The translations under genes were made by a program, and so were the position numbers. Of a DNA stretch of 64,000 nucleotides, positions 18,422 through 27,154 are shown piece after piece; position 1 is the stretch's first letter, and the number at the start of each line of letters is the position of its first letter. This DNA comes from Gemmatimonas sp. Its GTDB lineage: Bacteria > Gemmatimonadota > Gemmatimonadetes > Gemmatimonadales > Gemmatimonadaceae. Location of the stretch: contig NZ_JAJTHI010000031.1 in assembly GCF_021298855.1 (NCBI RefSeq), positions 1 through 64,000 on the forward strand, given 5' to 3'. A model generated the notes under the pieces. That model had not been told where the DNA came from. It saw only the letters and a list, made by a program, of their open reading frames with translations, and made no database searches.

Positions 18422-18454
18422 AACGGGAGCGCCACCGCGCTCCCGTTTTGTCTT
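18422..18454 (+). terminator. intrinsic terminator after tRNA-Gly
   Basis: A perfect 10-base-pair stem (AACGGGAGCG at 18422-18431 with CGCTCCCGTT at 18438-18447), a 6-base loop, and a T-rich tail (TTGTCTT). This is the clearest classical terminator in the window and separates the two tRNA genes into different transcripts. Confidence 0.75.
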
Positions 18455-18508
18455 GGTGGCGGTGCCGGGGCGTGCCGGACGGCGCGATCCCGCTTGCGCC
18501 TGGTGTGT

Positions 18509-18592
18509 ACCCGGATGGCGAAATCGGTAGACGCGAGGGACTTAAAATCCCTTATCCGCGAGGGTGTGCGGGTTCGAGTCCCGCTCCGGGTA
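18509..18592 (+). tRNA. tRNA-Leu (UAA anticodon)
   Basis: An 84-base class II tRNA. The acceptor ACCCGGA pairs with TCCGGGT, then discriminator A. The D arm begins TGGCGAAATCGGTAGACGC; the anticodon arm GGGACTTAAAATCCC gives TAA; a long variable arm and a standard GGTTCGAGTCC T arm follow. CCA is not encoded. No clear promoter is seen between the upstream terminator and this gene. Confidence 0.97.
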
Positions 18593-18694
18593 CTGCGCGG
18601 CGCATGACCTGCACCCCTACTGGTCCGACTCACGCTCGTCGGCGTGCATCGGTAGTTTGCGGGCATTCCTCTCTCCCCCCTTCCCGGAGCGGTC

Positions 18695-18922
18695 GTGCGT
18701 ACGGTGTCGGACAAGCAGGGTACCACCTGGATCTGCCTCGAGTTGCCGGAAGTGCCGGCGGAGCAGCGCGAGCGCGCCGCGGCTTTGGGCACGGCGCACG
18801 TGGCCATCGAGTGCAACTCCGGTGCGGACCGCGTCATTGCGCTCGTGCCTCCAGGGTGGGATGACGACATGGACGACGCGCGCCTGACGCAGATCATTCG
18901 CGAGCATCTCGCCAGGCCGTAG
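18695..18922 (+). CDS. small conserved-looking protein of unknown function
   Basis: Protein of 75 residues starting at GTG 18695, with a GGAGCGG purine stretch upstream. It reads as a compact acidic cytosolic protein: TTWICLELPEVPAEQRERAA, then VAIECNSGADRVIALVPPGWD and a helical end (DDARLTQIIREHLARP). Two cysteines (in WICLE and IECNS) are present but no metal-binding pattern is clear. Strong third-position GC supports real coding. I do not recognise the family. It lies between tRNA-Leu and the lysine operon, 135 bases before dapE. Confidence 0.7.
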   Translation: MRTVSDKQGTTWICLELPEVPAEQRERAAALGTAHVAIECNSGADRVIALVPPGWDDDMDDARLTQIIREHLARP

Positions 18923-19057
18923 CGGCGCGCTGGCCGCCAGCGTCGCGGCCGTCGGCGTGAGCCGCACGCGGTGTGTCGCATGCGCTGTACGGCACGCGGC
19001 GCACGGTACGTTACGGCGGGGGCGCGCCAAGGCGTCGGTTGCATGTATGTTGTGTGC

Positions 19058-20050
19058 ATGTCCGACGTCGTCACACTCGCCACCGAGCTCCTGTCCATCG
19101 AATCGACCACCGGCCGCGAGCGGGATGCGGTCGATTTCGTGTCGCGCTGGTGTCTCGCCCAAGGCTGGACCGTTTCGCTGCAGGAAGTCGAGCCGGGGCG
19201 CTCCAATCTGTGGGCCACGCGCCGTGGTGGCGGGGTTACCCTGTCCACGCATCTCGACACGGTTCCCCCGTTCGTTCCCCCTCGTCTCGAAGGCACGCGG
19301 CTGTATGGGCGCGGTGCCTGTGATGCCAAGGGGATAGCGGCGGCCATGATGATGGCGGCCCAACGACTCGCGGAGGCAGGGGAGGATCGCGTCGACCTGC
19401 TCTTCGTGGTGGGGGAAGAGAAGGGGTCGCCCGGCGCGCGCGCCGCGAATCGCCTTGCCCCCACCAGCCGGTATCTGGTCAACGGCGAGCCCACGGAAAG
19501 CAAGTTGGCAGTCGGGTGCAAGGGGGCGCAGCGCGTCATTGTCCGCGTCCGCGGAAAGGAGGCGCATTCGGCCTATGCACACCTTGGGGAAAGCGCCCTC
19601 GAGGCCATGCTCGACCTGCTGCCGCAACTGCGGGCGCTCGCGCTGCCCGCCGATCCGGTGCTCGGCGCCACCACGTACAACATTGGCGTCCTGCGCGCGG
19701 GCACCGAGGCCAACATCGTGCCGGGACTCGCGGAAGCCGAGATCATGATTCGACTCGTCGGCGACGTGGAACCGGTACGGGCGGCATTCACGGCGTGGGC
19801 CGCGGATCGGGCCGAGTTGGTATGGGGGTCGCACATTCCGGCCCAGCGGTTCCAGACCATTCCCGGCTTCGAGGTGGAGCCGGTGGCGTACACCAGTGAT
19901 ATCCCGCTGCTCGATCGTTGGGGGGCGCCGCTCCTCTTCGGTCCCGGCTCAATCCACGTGGCCCACACGCCCATCGAGTACATCGATGTGGCGGAACTCG
20001 AGGCGTCGGTTGACGCCTACGTTCGCATCGTTCGCACCCTGCTCGCATGA
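19058..20050 (+). CDS. dapE: M20-family amidohydrolase, probable succinyl-diaminopimelate desuccinylase
   Basis: M20 metallopeptidase-fold enzyme of 330 residues. It shows the metal-ligand motifs STHLDTVPP, GRGACDAKG and GEEKGSPGARAAN (catalytic glutamate pair), and later GTEANIVPG and HTPIEYID. The family includes DapE, ArgE and acetyl-lysine deacetylases, which sequence alone separates poorly. Its place at the head of a run with asd, lysC, dapB, dapA and dapD, where dapD makes the succinylated substrate, makes DapE the best reading. The start at ATG 19058 follows a TATGTT box by six bases, so the mRNA may be leaderless. It overlaps asd as ATGA. Confidence 0.8.
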   Translation: MSDVVTLATELLSIESTTGRERDAVDFVSRWCLAQGWTVSLQEVEPGRSNLWATRRGGGVTLSTHLDTVPPFVPPRLEGTRLYGRGACDAKGIAAAMMMAAQRLAEAGEDRVDLLFVVGEEKGSPGARAANRLAPTSRYLVNGEPTESKLAVGCKGAQRVIVRVRGKEAHSAYAHLGESALEAMLDLLPQLRALALPADPVLGATTYNIGVLRAGTEANIVPGLAEAEIMIRLVGDVEPVRAAFTAWAADRAELVWGSHIPAQRFQTIPGFEVEPVAYTSDIPLLDRWGAPLLFGPGSIHVAHTPIEYIDVAELEASVDAYVRIVRTLLA

Positions 20051-21123
20051 CTTCCACTCCTCCCCGCTGGCCCGTTGCGGTGCTTGGCGCGACGGGCGCC
20101 GTTGGGCAGGCGTTCATTCGTCTGCTCGACGCGCATCCCTGGTTCGATCTCGTCGATGTGGCCGCCTCCGAGCGCAGTGCGGGGAAGCGCTACGGTGACG
20201 CCGCGCGCTGGCTCGAGGGCCACATGCCCGCCGGTGTCGGCGCGCTCATCGTGAAGAACTGCACGCCGGACGAGATCACCGCGCCCATCGTCTTCTCGGC
20301 GCTGGACTCCGGCGTGGCCGGCGATGTGGAGGCCGCCTTTGCGCGCGCCGGTCGATTGGTGTTGTCGAACGCCAAGAACTACCGCATGGCCGACGACGTG
20401 CCGCTCGTCATTCCGGAAGTGAATGCCGATCACCTGGCCCTGCTCGATCGTCAGCGTGTCCAGCGGGGATGGCGTGGGGCGATCGTGACGAACGCCAACT
20501 GCGCCACGACCGTCATGGCGGCCGCGCTCGCGCCACTGCACGAGGCGTTCACCGTGACCAAGGTGTTCGCCACCACGATGCAGGCGGTCTCCGGCGCCGG
20601 TTATCCGGGTGTGCCGTCGCTCGACATCCTCGGCAATGTGGTGCCGTTCATCAACGATGAGGAACCGAAGATCGAGTCGGAACTCAACAAGTTGTTGGGA
20701 CGCTACGACGGCGATCGCATCGCTTGTGCCGACATCGTGACCAGTGCGCACGCCAACCGGGTTCCCGTGGAGCATGGGCACACCGTGTGCATGTCGGTGG
20801 CCTTTGCCACCCGGCCGAGCCCTGAGCAGGCGCTGGCCGCGTTGCGCGCGTGGCGCGGCCATGAGGCGGTGCACGGACTGCCGTCTGCCCCTGCACAGGC
20901 GCTCATCGTGCGCGACGAAGCCGATCGCCCGCAGCCGCGTCGCGATGTCGACGCCGGGCGCGGCATGTCCACCACCATCGGTCGGGTGCGGGCGGACACC
21001 CTGTTCGATCTCAAGCTCGTGGCGATGTCACACAATGTCGTGCGCGGCGCTGCCGGGGGGTCGATCCTCAACGCCGAACTGCTGATGAAGAGCGGACGCC
21101 TCGCGGAGCTCGCCCGCCCGTGA
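20047..21123 (+). CDS. asd: aspartate-semialdehyde dehydrogenase
   Basis: Reduces aspartyl phosphate to aspartate semialdehyde with NADPH, the branch point to lysine/DAP, threonine and methionine. It has 358 residues. The N-terminal Rossmann motif VAVLGATGAVGQ and catalytic cysteine in NANCATTVM are clear; the QAVSGAGYPGVPS segment and the overall spacing resemble the archaeal/fungal-type enzyme more than the E. coli one. It overlaps dapE (ATGA) and lysC (GTGA), so translation is likely coupled along the operon. Confidence 0.94.
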   Translation: MTSTPPRWPVAVLGATGAVGQAFIRLLDAHPWFDLVDVAASERSAGKRYGDAARWLEGHMPAGVGALIVKNCTPDEITAPIVFSALDSGVAGDVEAAFARAGRLVLSNAKNYRMADDVPLVIPEVNADHLALLDRQRVQRGWRGAIVTNANCATTVMAAALAPLHEAFTVTKVFATTMQAVSGAGYPGVPSLDILGNVVPFINDEEPKIESELNKLLGRYDGDRIACADIVTSAHANRVPVEHGHTVCMSVAFATRPSPEQALAALRAWRGHEAVHGLPSAPAQALIVRDEADRPQPRRDVDAGRGMSTTIGRVRADTLFDLKLVAMSHNVVRGAAGGSILNAELLMKSGRLAELARP

Positions 21124-22475
21124 TCGTCTGCAAGTTCGGTGGCACCAGCGTGGCCGACGCGGCGGCCATTTCGCGCGTGGTCGACATCATCGCCACCAAG
21201 CGGGAGCAGCAGCCGGTCGTGGTGGTCTCGGCCCTTGGAGGCGCCACCAACATGCTGCTCGACATTGCCAACAAGGCCGCCGGCGGTGAGTTGCTCTCGG
21301 CACTCCAGCTCATCGAGCAGCTGCGCGATCGCCACCTCCGCGAGGCCCGCGCCCTGCTCGCCGGTTCGCACGACGCCGAGGATGTGGCGGTCGAGGTGGG
21401 CACCACCTTCGACGAACTCGCCCATCTGGCCGAGGCGTTCAAGACGCTCGGGTACCTCACGCCGCGATCCCTCGATGCCGTCGCGGCCATCGGTGAGTTG
21501 CTCTCCTCGCAGATTGTTGCCGCCACCTTCCGCGCCCGCGGCTTCGATGCGGTCTGCGTGGACGCGCGTGACGTGATGCGCACCAACGATTTCTTCACGA
21601 AGGCCGAGCCGGACGTCGAGGAGATTGCGCGGCTGGCGCAGGAGCGCCTCGTCCCGCTCGTGCTCCAGAATCGGATTCCGGTCATGGGAGGGTTCGTGGG
21701 GGCCACGGCCGCCCGCGTCACCACCACCCTCGGCCGCGGCGGTTCCGACTACTCGGCCTCGCTCGTGGGGGCGGCCATTGACGCCACGGCCATCGAGATC
21801 TGGACCGACGTGGATGGCATGCTCACTGCGGATCCCCGCATCATCCCAGGGGCGCGCCTCATCGAGCGCATCAGCTTCGACGAGGCTGCGGAGTTGGCCG
21901 CCTTCGGGGCGAAGGTGCTGCATCCGGCCACCATCGCGCCGGCGGTGCAGCGCGGAATCCCGGTGTACGTGTTCAACTCGCGCAATCCCGCCGCGAGGGG
22001 AACCATGATCGCCTTCGACGCGCCGCGTCTTCCGGTGCGGGCCATTGCCGGCAAGCGCGCGACCACGATGGTCAAGCTGCGCTCATCGCGCATGTTGCTC
22101 GCGCCCGGATTTCTCCGGCGGGTCTTCGAGGTGTTCGAGACCCATCGCACTTCGGTGGATGTGGTGACTACCTCCGAGGTTTCGGTGTCGGTGACGCTCG
22201 ACGACGCGACGAATCTCGGCGCCATCCTGCAGGATCTCGCGGCATTTGGTGATGTGTCGGTATCGCCGCGGGCCGGGCTGCTGGCGATCGTAGGCGCGGG
22301 GATCGCCGACGGGAGTCAGGCCATTGCACAGGCGCTCGCCGCGCTCGGGCCCATTCCCGTGCACATGGCGTCGCTGAGTGCCACGGGAATCAACTTCACG
22401 CTGGTCATCGATGATGATCAGGTCGTGGCCGCCATGCAGCGACTGCACGCGACCTTCTTCGAGCAGACCCCGTGA
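21120..22475 (+). CDS. lysC: aspartate kinase
   Basis: Phosphorylates aspartate, the first step to DAP/lysine, threonine and methionine. It has 451 residues: the amino-acid kinase domain begins MIVCKFGGTSVADA and contains GRGGSDYSASLVGAAID and EIWTDVDGM, and the C-terminal ~150 residues carry two ACT domains (HRTSVDVVTTSEVSVSVTLDD and the final PVHMASLSATGINFTLVI), the usual site of lysine or threonine feedback. No homoserine dehydrogenase domain is fused. The start is GTG 21120, overlapping the asd stop; the stop overlaps the dapB start. Confidence 0.95.
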   Translation: MIVCKFGGTSVADAAAISRVVDIIATKREQQPVVVVSALGGATNMLLDIANKAAGGELLSALQLIEQLRDRHLREARALLAGSHDAEDVAVEVGTTFDELAHLAEAFKTLGYLTPRSLDAVAAIGELLSSQIVAATFRARGFDAVCVDARDVMRTNDFFTKAEPDVEEIARLAQERLVPLVLQNRIPVMGGFVGATAARVTTTLGRGGSDYSASLVGAAIDATAIEIWTDVDGMLTADPRIIPGARLIERISFDEAAELAAFGAKVLHPATIAPAVQRGIPVYVFNSRNPAARGTMIAFDAPRLPVRAIAGKRATTMVKLRSSRMLLAPGFLRRVFEVFETHRTSVDVVTTSEVSVSVTLDDATNLGAILQDLAAFGDVSVSPRAGLLAIVGAGIADGSQAIAQALAALGPIPVHMASLSATGINFTLVIDDDQVVAAMQRLHATFFEQTP

Positions 22476-23197
22476 CCCCGATCGTGGGGCAGCCGGTCCG
22501 GGTGGCCCTGGTGGGCATGGGACGCATGGGGCGGGCGCTCGAGGCGCTCGCCCCCGAGCGGGGCTGCGAAATCGTCGCGCGGCTCGACACCGTGGAGATG
22601 GCGCGCGGCCTCTCGGCGGCGGATCTCCGCGAGGCGGAGGTGGCGATCGAGTTCACGACGCCCGCCTCGGCCCTCGCCAACACCGCCGCGCTGCTGGCCC
22701 TCGGCTGTCCGGTGGTGGTCGGCACGACGGGCTGGAATCACGATCTGCCCGTACTGGAGGCCGCGGTACGGCGGCACGGCGGTCGGGCGCTCTGGTCACC
22801 GAACTTCTCCGTGGGGGTGCAGCTGTTTCTCGCCATCGTGGAGGACGCTGCACGGCGCGCGCGCGAGGTCGCCGGCTTCGACGTGCACATTGTGGAGACG
22901 CATCACGCCGCCAAGATGGACGCGCCCTCGGGGACCGCCATGGCCATCGGGGAGCGGGTGGAGGACGGTCTCGGGCGAACCGTGCCCGTCTCCAGTATTC
23001 GCGTGGGGAGTGTTCCCGGTACCCATGAGGTGCTGCTCGATGCCGCCTTCGAGCAGATCTCCCTGCGACATGAAGCCCGGGACCGGCGGGTGTTTGCCGA
23101 CGGTGCACTGACGGCGGCGCGCTGGCTTGCCGCTCCGCGGCCGCCGGCCCTCTACACCATGCGCGACGTGCTCGCCCCGATGCCATCCCTCCCATGA
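22472..23197 (+). CDS. dapB: 4-hydroxy-tetrahydrodipicolinate reductase
   Basis: Reduces hydroxy-tetrahydrodipicolinate with NAD(P)H, the step after DapA. The protein has 241 residues, shorter than the ~270 of E. coli. It keeps the dinucleotide-binding VALVGMGRMGRAL, IEFTTP, VVVGTTGW and the catalytic HHAAKMDAPSGTA motif near residues 148-160, where the histidine pair and lysine act on the substrate. Translation starts at GTG 22472, overlapping lysC, and the stop overlaps dapA as ATGA. Confidence 0.94.
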   Translation: MTPIVGQPVRVALVGMGRMGRALEALAPERGCEIVARLDTVEMARGLSAADLREAEVAIEFTTPASALANTAALLALGCPVVVGTTGWNHDLPVLEAAVRRHGGRALWSPNFSVGVQLFLAIVEDAARRAREVAGFDVHIVETHHAAKMDAPSGTAMAIGERVEDGLGRTVPVSSIRVGSVPGTHEVLLDAAFEQISLRHEARDRRVFADGALTAARWLAAPRPPALYTMRDVLAPMPSLP

Positions 23198-24096
23198 ACG
23201 CCCCTCAGTCCACCACCATGCTCCATGGCTGCGGTACCGCCATCGTGACGCCGTTCACTGTGTCCGGCGCCATCGACGAGGCCGCGCTGCGGGCGCTGGT
23301 GGAATGGCAGGTGGTCGCCGGCGTGCATATGGTGGTGCCTTGTGGATCCACCGGTGAGGCAGCCACCCTCACCCCGGCCGAGCATCGCCGGGTGGTGGAG
23401 ATCACCGTCGAGCAGGTGAACGGCCGTATCCCGGTCGTCGCGGGGGCGGGGTCGAACGACACGCAGCGCGCCATTGCCATGTCGCGCGAGATGCGGGCCA
23501 TCGGCGCCACGCACCTGCTGCAGGTGACACCGATGTACAACAAGCCACCCCAGCGGGCGCTCATCGCGCACTTCCGGGCCATCGCCGACGCCTGCGACCT
23601 GCCGATCGTGCTGTACAATGTGCCGGGGCGCACGGCGGTGAACATGGAAGCGGCCACGACGCTCACGCTCGCGCAGGATCCGCGCTTCGTGGCGGTCAAG
23701 GAAGCCAGCGGAAACCTGTCGCAAATGACGACCATCATTCGGGAACGCCCGTCAGGCTTTGCCGTGCTCTCCGGCGACGACAGCTTCACGCTCGCGCTCA
23801 TGGCGCACGGCGGGGAGGGCGTCATCTCGGGGGTCGCGAACGTGGCGCCGGCGCGCATGGCAGCGCTCTGCGACGCCATGCGCCGTCAGGAGCTGCCGCT
23901 GGCACGGCAACTCGATGCCGCGCTTGCCCCGCTGGTAGATGCCTGCTTCGTCGAGTCGAATCCCATTCCGGCCAAAGCGATGCTGGCCATGATGGGGCGC
24001 GTGCAGGATGTCGTGCGCGCTCCTCTCGTGCCGCTCGCCGATGCGCTCCGCGCGTCGGTGCGTGACGTGCTGGTGCAGGCGTCGCTCCTCTCCTGA
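23194..24096 (+). CDS. dapA: 4-hydroxy-tetrahydrodipicolinate synthase
   Basis: Condenses pyruvate with aspartate semialdehyde. It is a TIM-barrel enzyme of 300 residues. Family motifs are present: VPCGSTGEAATL, LLQVTPMYNKPPQ, LYNVPGRTAVN (tyrosine of the catalytic triad) and the Schiff-base lysine in FVAVKEASGN. The start overlaps the dapB stop (ATGA). A gap of 39 bases with a C/T-rich stretch separates it from dapD. Confidence 0.95.
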   Translation: MNAPQSTTMLHGCGTAIVTPFTVSGAIDEAALRALVEWQVVAGVHMVVPCGSTGEAATLTPAEHRRVVEITVEQVNGRIPVVAGAGSNDTQRAIAMSREMRAIGATHLLQVTPMYNKPPQRALIAHFRAIADACDLPIVLYNVPGRTAVNMEAATTLTLAQDPRFVAVKEASGNLSQMTTIIRERPSGFAVLSGDDSFTLALMAHGGEGVISGVANVAPARMAALCDAMRRQELPLARQLDAALAPLVDACFVESNPIPAKAMLAMMGRVQDVVRAPLVPLADALRASVRDVLVQASLLS

Positions 24097-24135
24097 GTAC
24101 TCCTCTCCGTCTACTCCTCCCGGGTCGCTCTGCTC

Positions 24136-24987
24136 ATGGCACTCTCCGTTGCCGATCTCGAAGCGCGCTTCAACGATCCCCTCCTGCTCGACAGCGGTGC
24201 CCCGCTGGTGCACGATGCGCAGCAGCTGTTCGACACGGCCATGGCCCACCTTGAACGGGGCGATATCCGGGCTGCACGTCGTGATGAGGCGGGGAACTGG
24301 CATGCGGTGGCGTGGGTCAAGCGGGCCATTCTCCTCGGCTTTCGCATTGGACGCGTGGCGGAGATGTCGGCGCAGGCGCCGTTCAGCTTCATGGACAAGC
24401 ATACGTATCCCCCGCGCGAATTTCGGCTGGAGCACGGGGTACGGATCGTGCCGGGCGGCTCCACTGTGCGCCGCGGCGCCTACCTGGCGCCGAACGTCGT
24501 GTGCATGCCTCCCATGTACATCAATGTCGGTGCCCACGTGGGACGCGGGACCATGGTCGACTCCCATGCGCTGGTGGGTAGCTGCGCGCAGATTGGCGAG
24601 CGGGTACACCTGAGCGCCGCAGCGCAGATCGGGGGCGTGCTCGAACCCATCAACGCCTCCCCGGTGGTGATCGAGGATGACGTGATCGTGGGCGGGAACT
24701 GCGGTGTCTACGAAGGTACGGTGGTCCGCAGCCGGGCCGTGCTGGGGGCCGGCGTGATCCTGACGCGCGGGACGCCGGTCTACGACCTGGTAAAGGAAAC
24801 GGTGCACCGGGCCACGGGCGACCACCCGCTCATCATACCGGAGGGGGCGGTCGTGGTGCCGGGAGCGCGTCGGGTATCGTCGGCCTTCGGCGAGGCGCAG
24901 GGGCTGTCGTTGCAGACACCGGTCATCGTGAAGTATCGCGATGACAAGACCGATGCCGCCACGGCGCTGGAGGCGTGGCTGCGTTGA
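24136..24987 (+). CDS. dapD: 2,3,4,5-tetrahydropyridine-2,6-dicarboxylate N-succinyltransferase
   Basis: Transfers succinyl from succinyl-CoA to tetrahydrodipicolinate, committing the cell to the succinylase branch of DAP synthesis. The 283-residue protein has a helical N-terminal domain with VAWVKRAILLGFRIG, then left-handed beta-helix hexapeptide repeats (VRRGAYLAPNVVCMPPMYINVGAHVG and IEDDVIVGGNCGVYEGTVV, each read in part) and a C-terminal end ALEAWLR. With dapE at the operon head the full branch is covered apart from the aminotransferase, which is not in this window. It overlaps the next gene by 13 bases. Confidence 0.94.
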   Translation: MALSVADLEARFNDPLLLDSGAPLVHDAQQLFDTAMAHLERGDIRAARRDEAGNWHAVAWVKRAILLGFRIGRVAEMSAQAPFSFMDKHTYPPREFRLEHGVRIVPGGSTVRRGAYLAPNVVCMPPMYINVGAHVGRGTMVDSHALVGSCAQIGERVHLSAAAQIGGVLEPINASPVVIEDDVIVGGNCGVYEGTVVRSRAVLGAGVILTRGTPVYDLVKETVHRATGDHPLIIPEGAVVVPGARRVSSAFGEAQGLSLQTPVIVKYRDDKTDAATALEAWLR

Positions 24988-26975
24988 GTGGCGTGCTTCG
25001 ATTGACGGTGCAGGGCACCGTCCGCGCGCCGGGGGACAAGTCCATCAGTCACCGCGCCCTCATTTTTGCGGCCATGGCCGATGGCCCCTCCCGCATCCGC
25101 GGCATCCTGCCGTCGGCCGACGTGCATGCGACCGCCGCGGCGCTGCGCGCCATGGGAGTCGATCTGCCCGCCCTCAGCGATGACTTCGTCGTGCGGGGAC
25201 GCGGATTGGCGGCGCTGCACTCTCCCGAAGGCGCCCTCGATTGCGCCAACAGCGGGACCACCACGCGACTCCTTGCCGGACTCATTGCCGGGCTGGCGGG
25301 TCGGGAGGCCCGGTTCGAGGGAGACGCCAGTCTCAGCCGTCGGCCAATGCGTCGCGTCACGGGGCCGCTCGGTCAGATGGGCGCTCGCATCGTGTTCGAG
25401 GGTCCCCCAGGCCATGATGGCCTCCCAATGCGCGTGCAGGGTGCGCCACTCACGGCCATCCGGTACGTCAACCGCCATGCCAGTGCGCAGGTCAAGGGCG
25501 CCCTGCTGCTCGCGGGGCTCGCGGCTGGCGTGGAAGTCACGGTTGAGGAGCCGGTGCGATCACGTGACCACAGCGAGCGCATGCTGCGCGCGCGCGGCGT
25601 GGCGCTCGAGTGTACCGATTCCGGGGTCACGCTGGCAGCGGCGCAGCGGGTGCTCCCCGCCGACGTCTCCGTGCCGGCCGACCCCTCCTCGGCGACGTTC
25701 TTCGCCTGTCTCGCCGCGTTGGCCGACGAAGGAGCACTTCGGCTCGAAGACGTCTGCTGCAATCCGACGCGCACCGGCGCGTTCGATGTCTTGCGGCGCA
25801 TGGGGGCCCACGTGCGCGTCGAAGATGACCGGGACGTGGGTGGGGAACGGCTCGGGACTCTCATCGTCCGGCCCTCGCGTCTGGTGGGTACCGAGATTGG
25901 TGGCGACGAGATCCCGCGCTGCATCGATGAGCTGCCCATGCTGGCCTGCCTGGCATCACGCGCCGAGGGCGTAACCGTGATCCGGGATGCCCAGGAACTG
26001 CGTGTCAAGGAAAGCGACCGCATTCGGGCTGTCGTGGACAACCTTCGCGCGCTCGGGGTGGAAGCCGAGGAGCGTCCGGACGGCATGCGGGTGGTCGGCT
26101 CCCTGCGGCCGTTGACCGGCCATGTGGTCACGCACGGCGATCACCGTCTCGCCATGGCGTTCGGGGTACTGGGGGCGCTGCCGGGGAATCAGCTCACCAT
26201 TGACGATCCCGGGTGCGTCGCGGTGTCGTATCCCGCCTTCTGGCGGGACCTGACGGCCGCCACCTCGCAGGGAGCCGCGGTCGCGGTGAGCGGCAGTCAG
26301 CACGCGCCGCTCGTGATTGCCATCGACGGGCCGGCAGCGTCCGGCAAGAGTTCCACGGCGCAGTGGGTAGCCAAGACGCTCGATGTCCGTCATGTCGATT
26401 CCGGCGCCTTCTATCGCGCGCTGGCGTTTCTCGCGGTCGAGTCGGGCGAGCCGCCCGAATACTGGACGGCGGAATCGTTGTTGGCGCGCGCCTCCCGGAT
26501 CAGCTGGCGCTTGACCGAACGGTCGGTGCTCCCCTTGGTAGATGGACGCGATCAAGACGAACTGCTGCGGGGCAGTGCGGTGACCAGGACGGTGTCGCGG
26601 GTCGCCGCGATGCCCGCGGTGCGCGAGTGGGTGAACGGACAGGTGAGGGCAGCGGGAGCCGCGGTGGATGTCGTGGTCGACGGCCGGGACATTGGGACGG
26701 CGGTGTTCCCTGCCGCCCAGCTCAAGGTGTTTCTCGTGGCGGACACCTGGGAACGCGCCCGTCGCCGCCTCGTGCAGCGCCTCGGACGGCGCCCGACCGA
26801 TGCCGAGATCGCCGAAGAGGCCGAGGCGCTCGTGGCGCGCGACGCGCAGGATGCGACCCAGAGCGCTCCTGCTCGCGATGCGATCACGATCGATACCACG
26901 ACCGTCACGCAGGCGGAACAGGTGGAGCGTATCGTGGCGCTCGCGAGGGCGGCACGGGAGCGGCTGCGACGCTGA
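24975..26975 (+). CDS. aroA-cmk: fused 3-phosphoshikimate 1-carboxyvinyltransferase (EPSP synthase) and cytidylate kinase
   Basis: A 666-residue fusion. Residues ~10-435 are EPSP synthase of the aromatic pathway: APGDKSISHRALIFAA, ANSGTTTRLLAGL, SRRPMRRV, KESDRIRAVVDNL and GDHRLAMAFGVLG. After a short linker (SQGAAVAVSGSQHAP), residues ~445-665 are cytidylate kinase: P-loop GPAASGKSS near 452-459, VDSGAFYRALA, VVDGRDIGTAVFP and RDAQDATQSAPA. There is no stop or frame change between them. Such fusions are known in some other bacteria. The start is GTG 24975 inside dapD; GTG 24993 is an alternative. rpsA follows, as cmk-rpsA often does. Confidence 0.93.
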   Translation: MAALSGVLRLTVQGTVRAPGDKSISHRALIFAAMADGPSRIRGILPSADVHATAAALRAMGVDLPALSDDFVVRGRGLAALHSPEGALDCANSGTTTRLLAGLIAGLAGREARFEGDASLSRRPMRRVTGPLGQMGARIVFEGPPGHDGLPMRVQGAPLTAIRYVNRHASAQVKGALLLAGLAAGVEVTVEEPVRSRDHSERMLRARGVALECTDSGVTLAAAQRVLPADVSVPADPSSATFFACLAALADEGALRLEDVCCNPTRTGAFDVLRRMGAHVRVEDDRDVGGERLGTLIVRPSRLVGTEIGGDEIPRCIDELPMLACLASRAEGVTVIRDAQELRVKESDRIRAVVDNLRALGVEAEERPDGMRVVGSLRPLTGHVVTHGDHRLAMAFGVLGALPGNQLTIDDPGCVAVSYPAFWRDLTAATSQGAAVAVSGSQHAPLVIAIDGPAASGKSSTAQWVAKTLDVRHVDSGAFYRALAFLAVESGEPPEYWTAESLLARASRISWRLTERSVLPLVDGRDQDELLRGSAVTRTVSRVAAMPAVREWVNGQVRAAGAAVDVVVDGRDIGTAVFPAAQLKVFLVADTWERARRRLVQRLGRRPTDAEIAEEAEALVARDAQDATQSAPARDAITIDTTTVTQAEQVERIVALARAARERLRR

Positions 26976-27046
26976 CGTTCCCACCGGCCAGGCACTGCTC
27001 GCGTGCCGGGAAAGCGGTCGGGGGGTGGGTTCCGGGTTCCATGGGC

Positions 27047-27075
27047 TTGTAGCCCACTCTGGCCCCCCCTATGTT
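27047..27075 (+). promoter_or_regulatory. probable rpsA promoter
   Basis: -35 TTGTAG (27047-27052), 17-base spacer, -10 TATGTT (27070-27075), which predicts a transcript start near 27083 and a ~72-base leader before the rpsA ATG. The -35 overlaps a small GGGCT/AGCCC inverted repeat. It is weaker than the rplM and tRNA-Gly boxes. Confidence 0.4.
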
Positions 27076-27154
27076 TCGGGGTTCCGGCATTTCCCTCTTC
27101 CCCTCATCTCGGCGCGGCGAGTGCAGTTCCGCGATTCTGGAGAAATCTCACCGT

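Noticed and set aside
18242-18700. Integration site or prophage at the tRNA genes
   Set aside because: There is no integrase, no direct repeat of the tRNA 3' ends and no foreign-looking sequence around them.
18923-19057. Lysine riboswitch before dapE
   Set aside because: The spacer is only ~135 bases and shows none of the conserved multi-helix lysine riboswitch elements that I can recognise.
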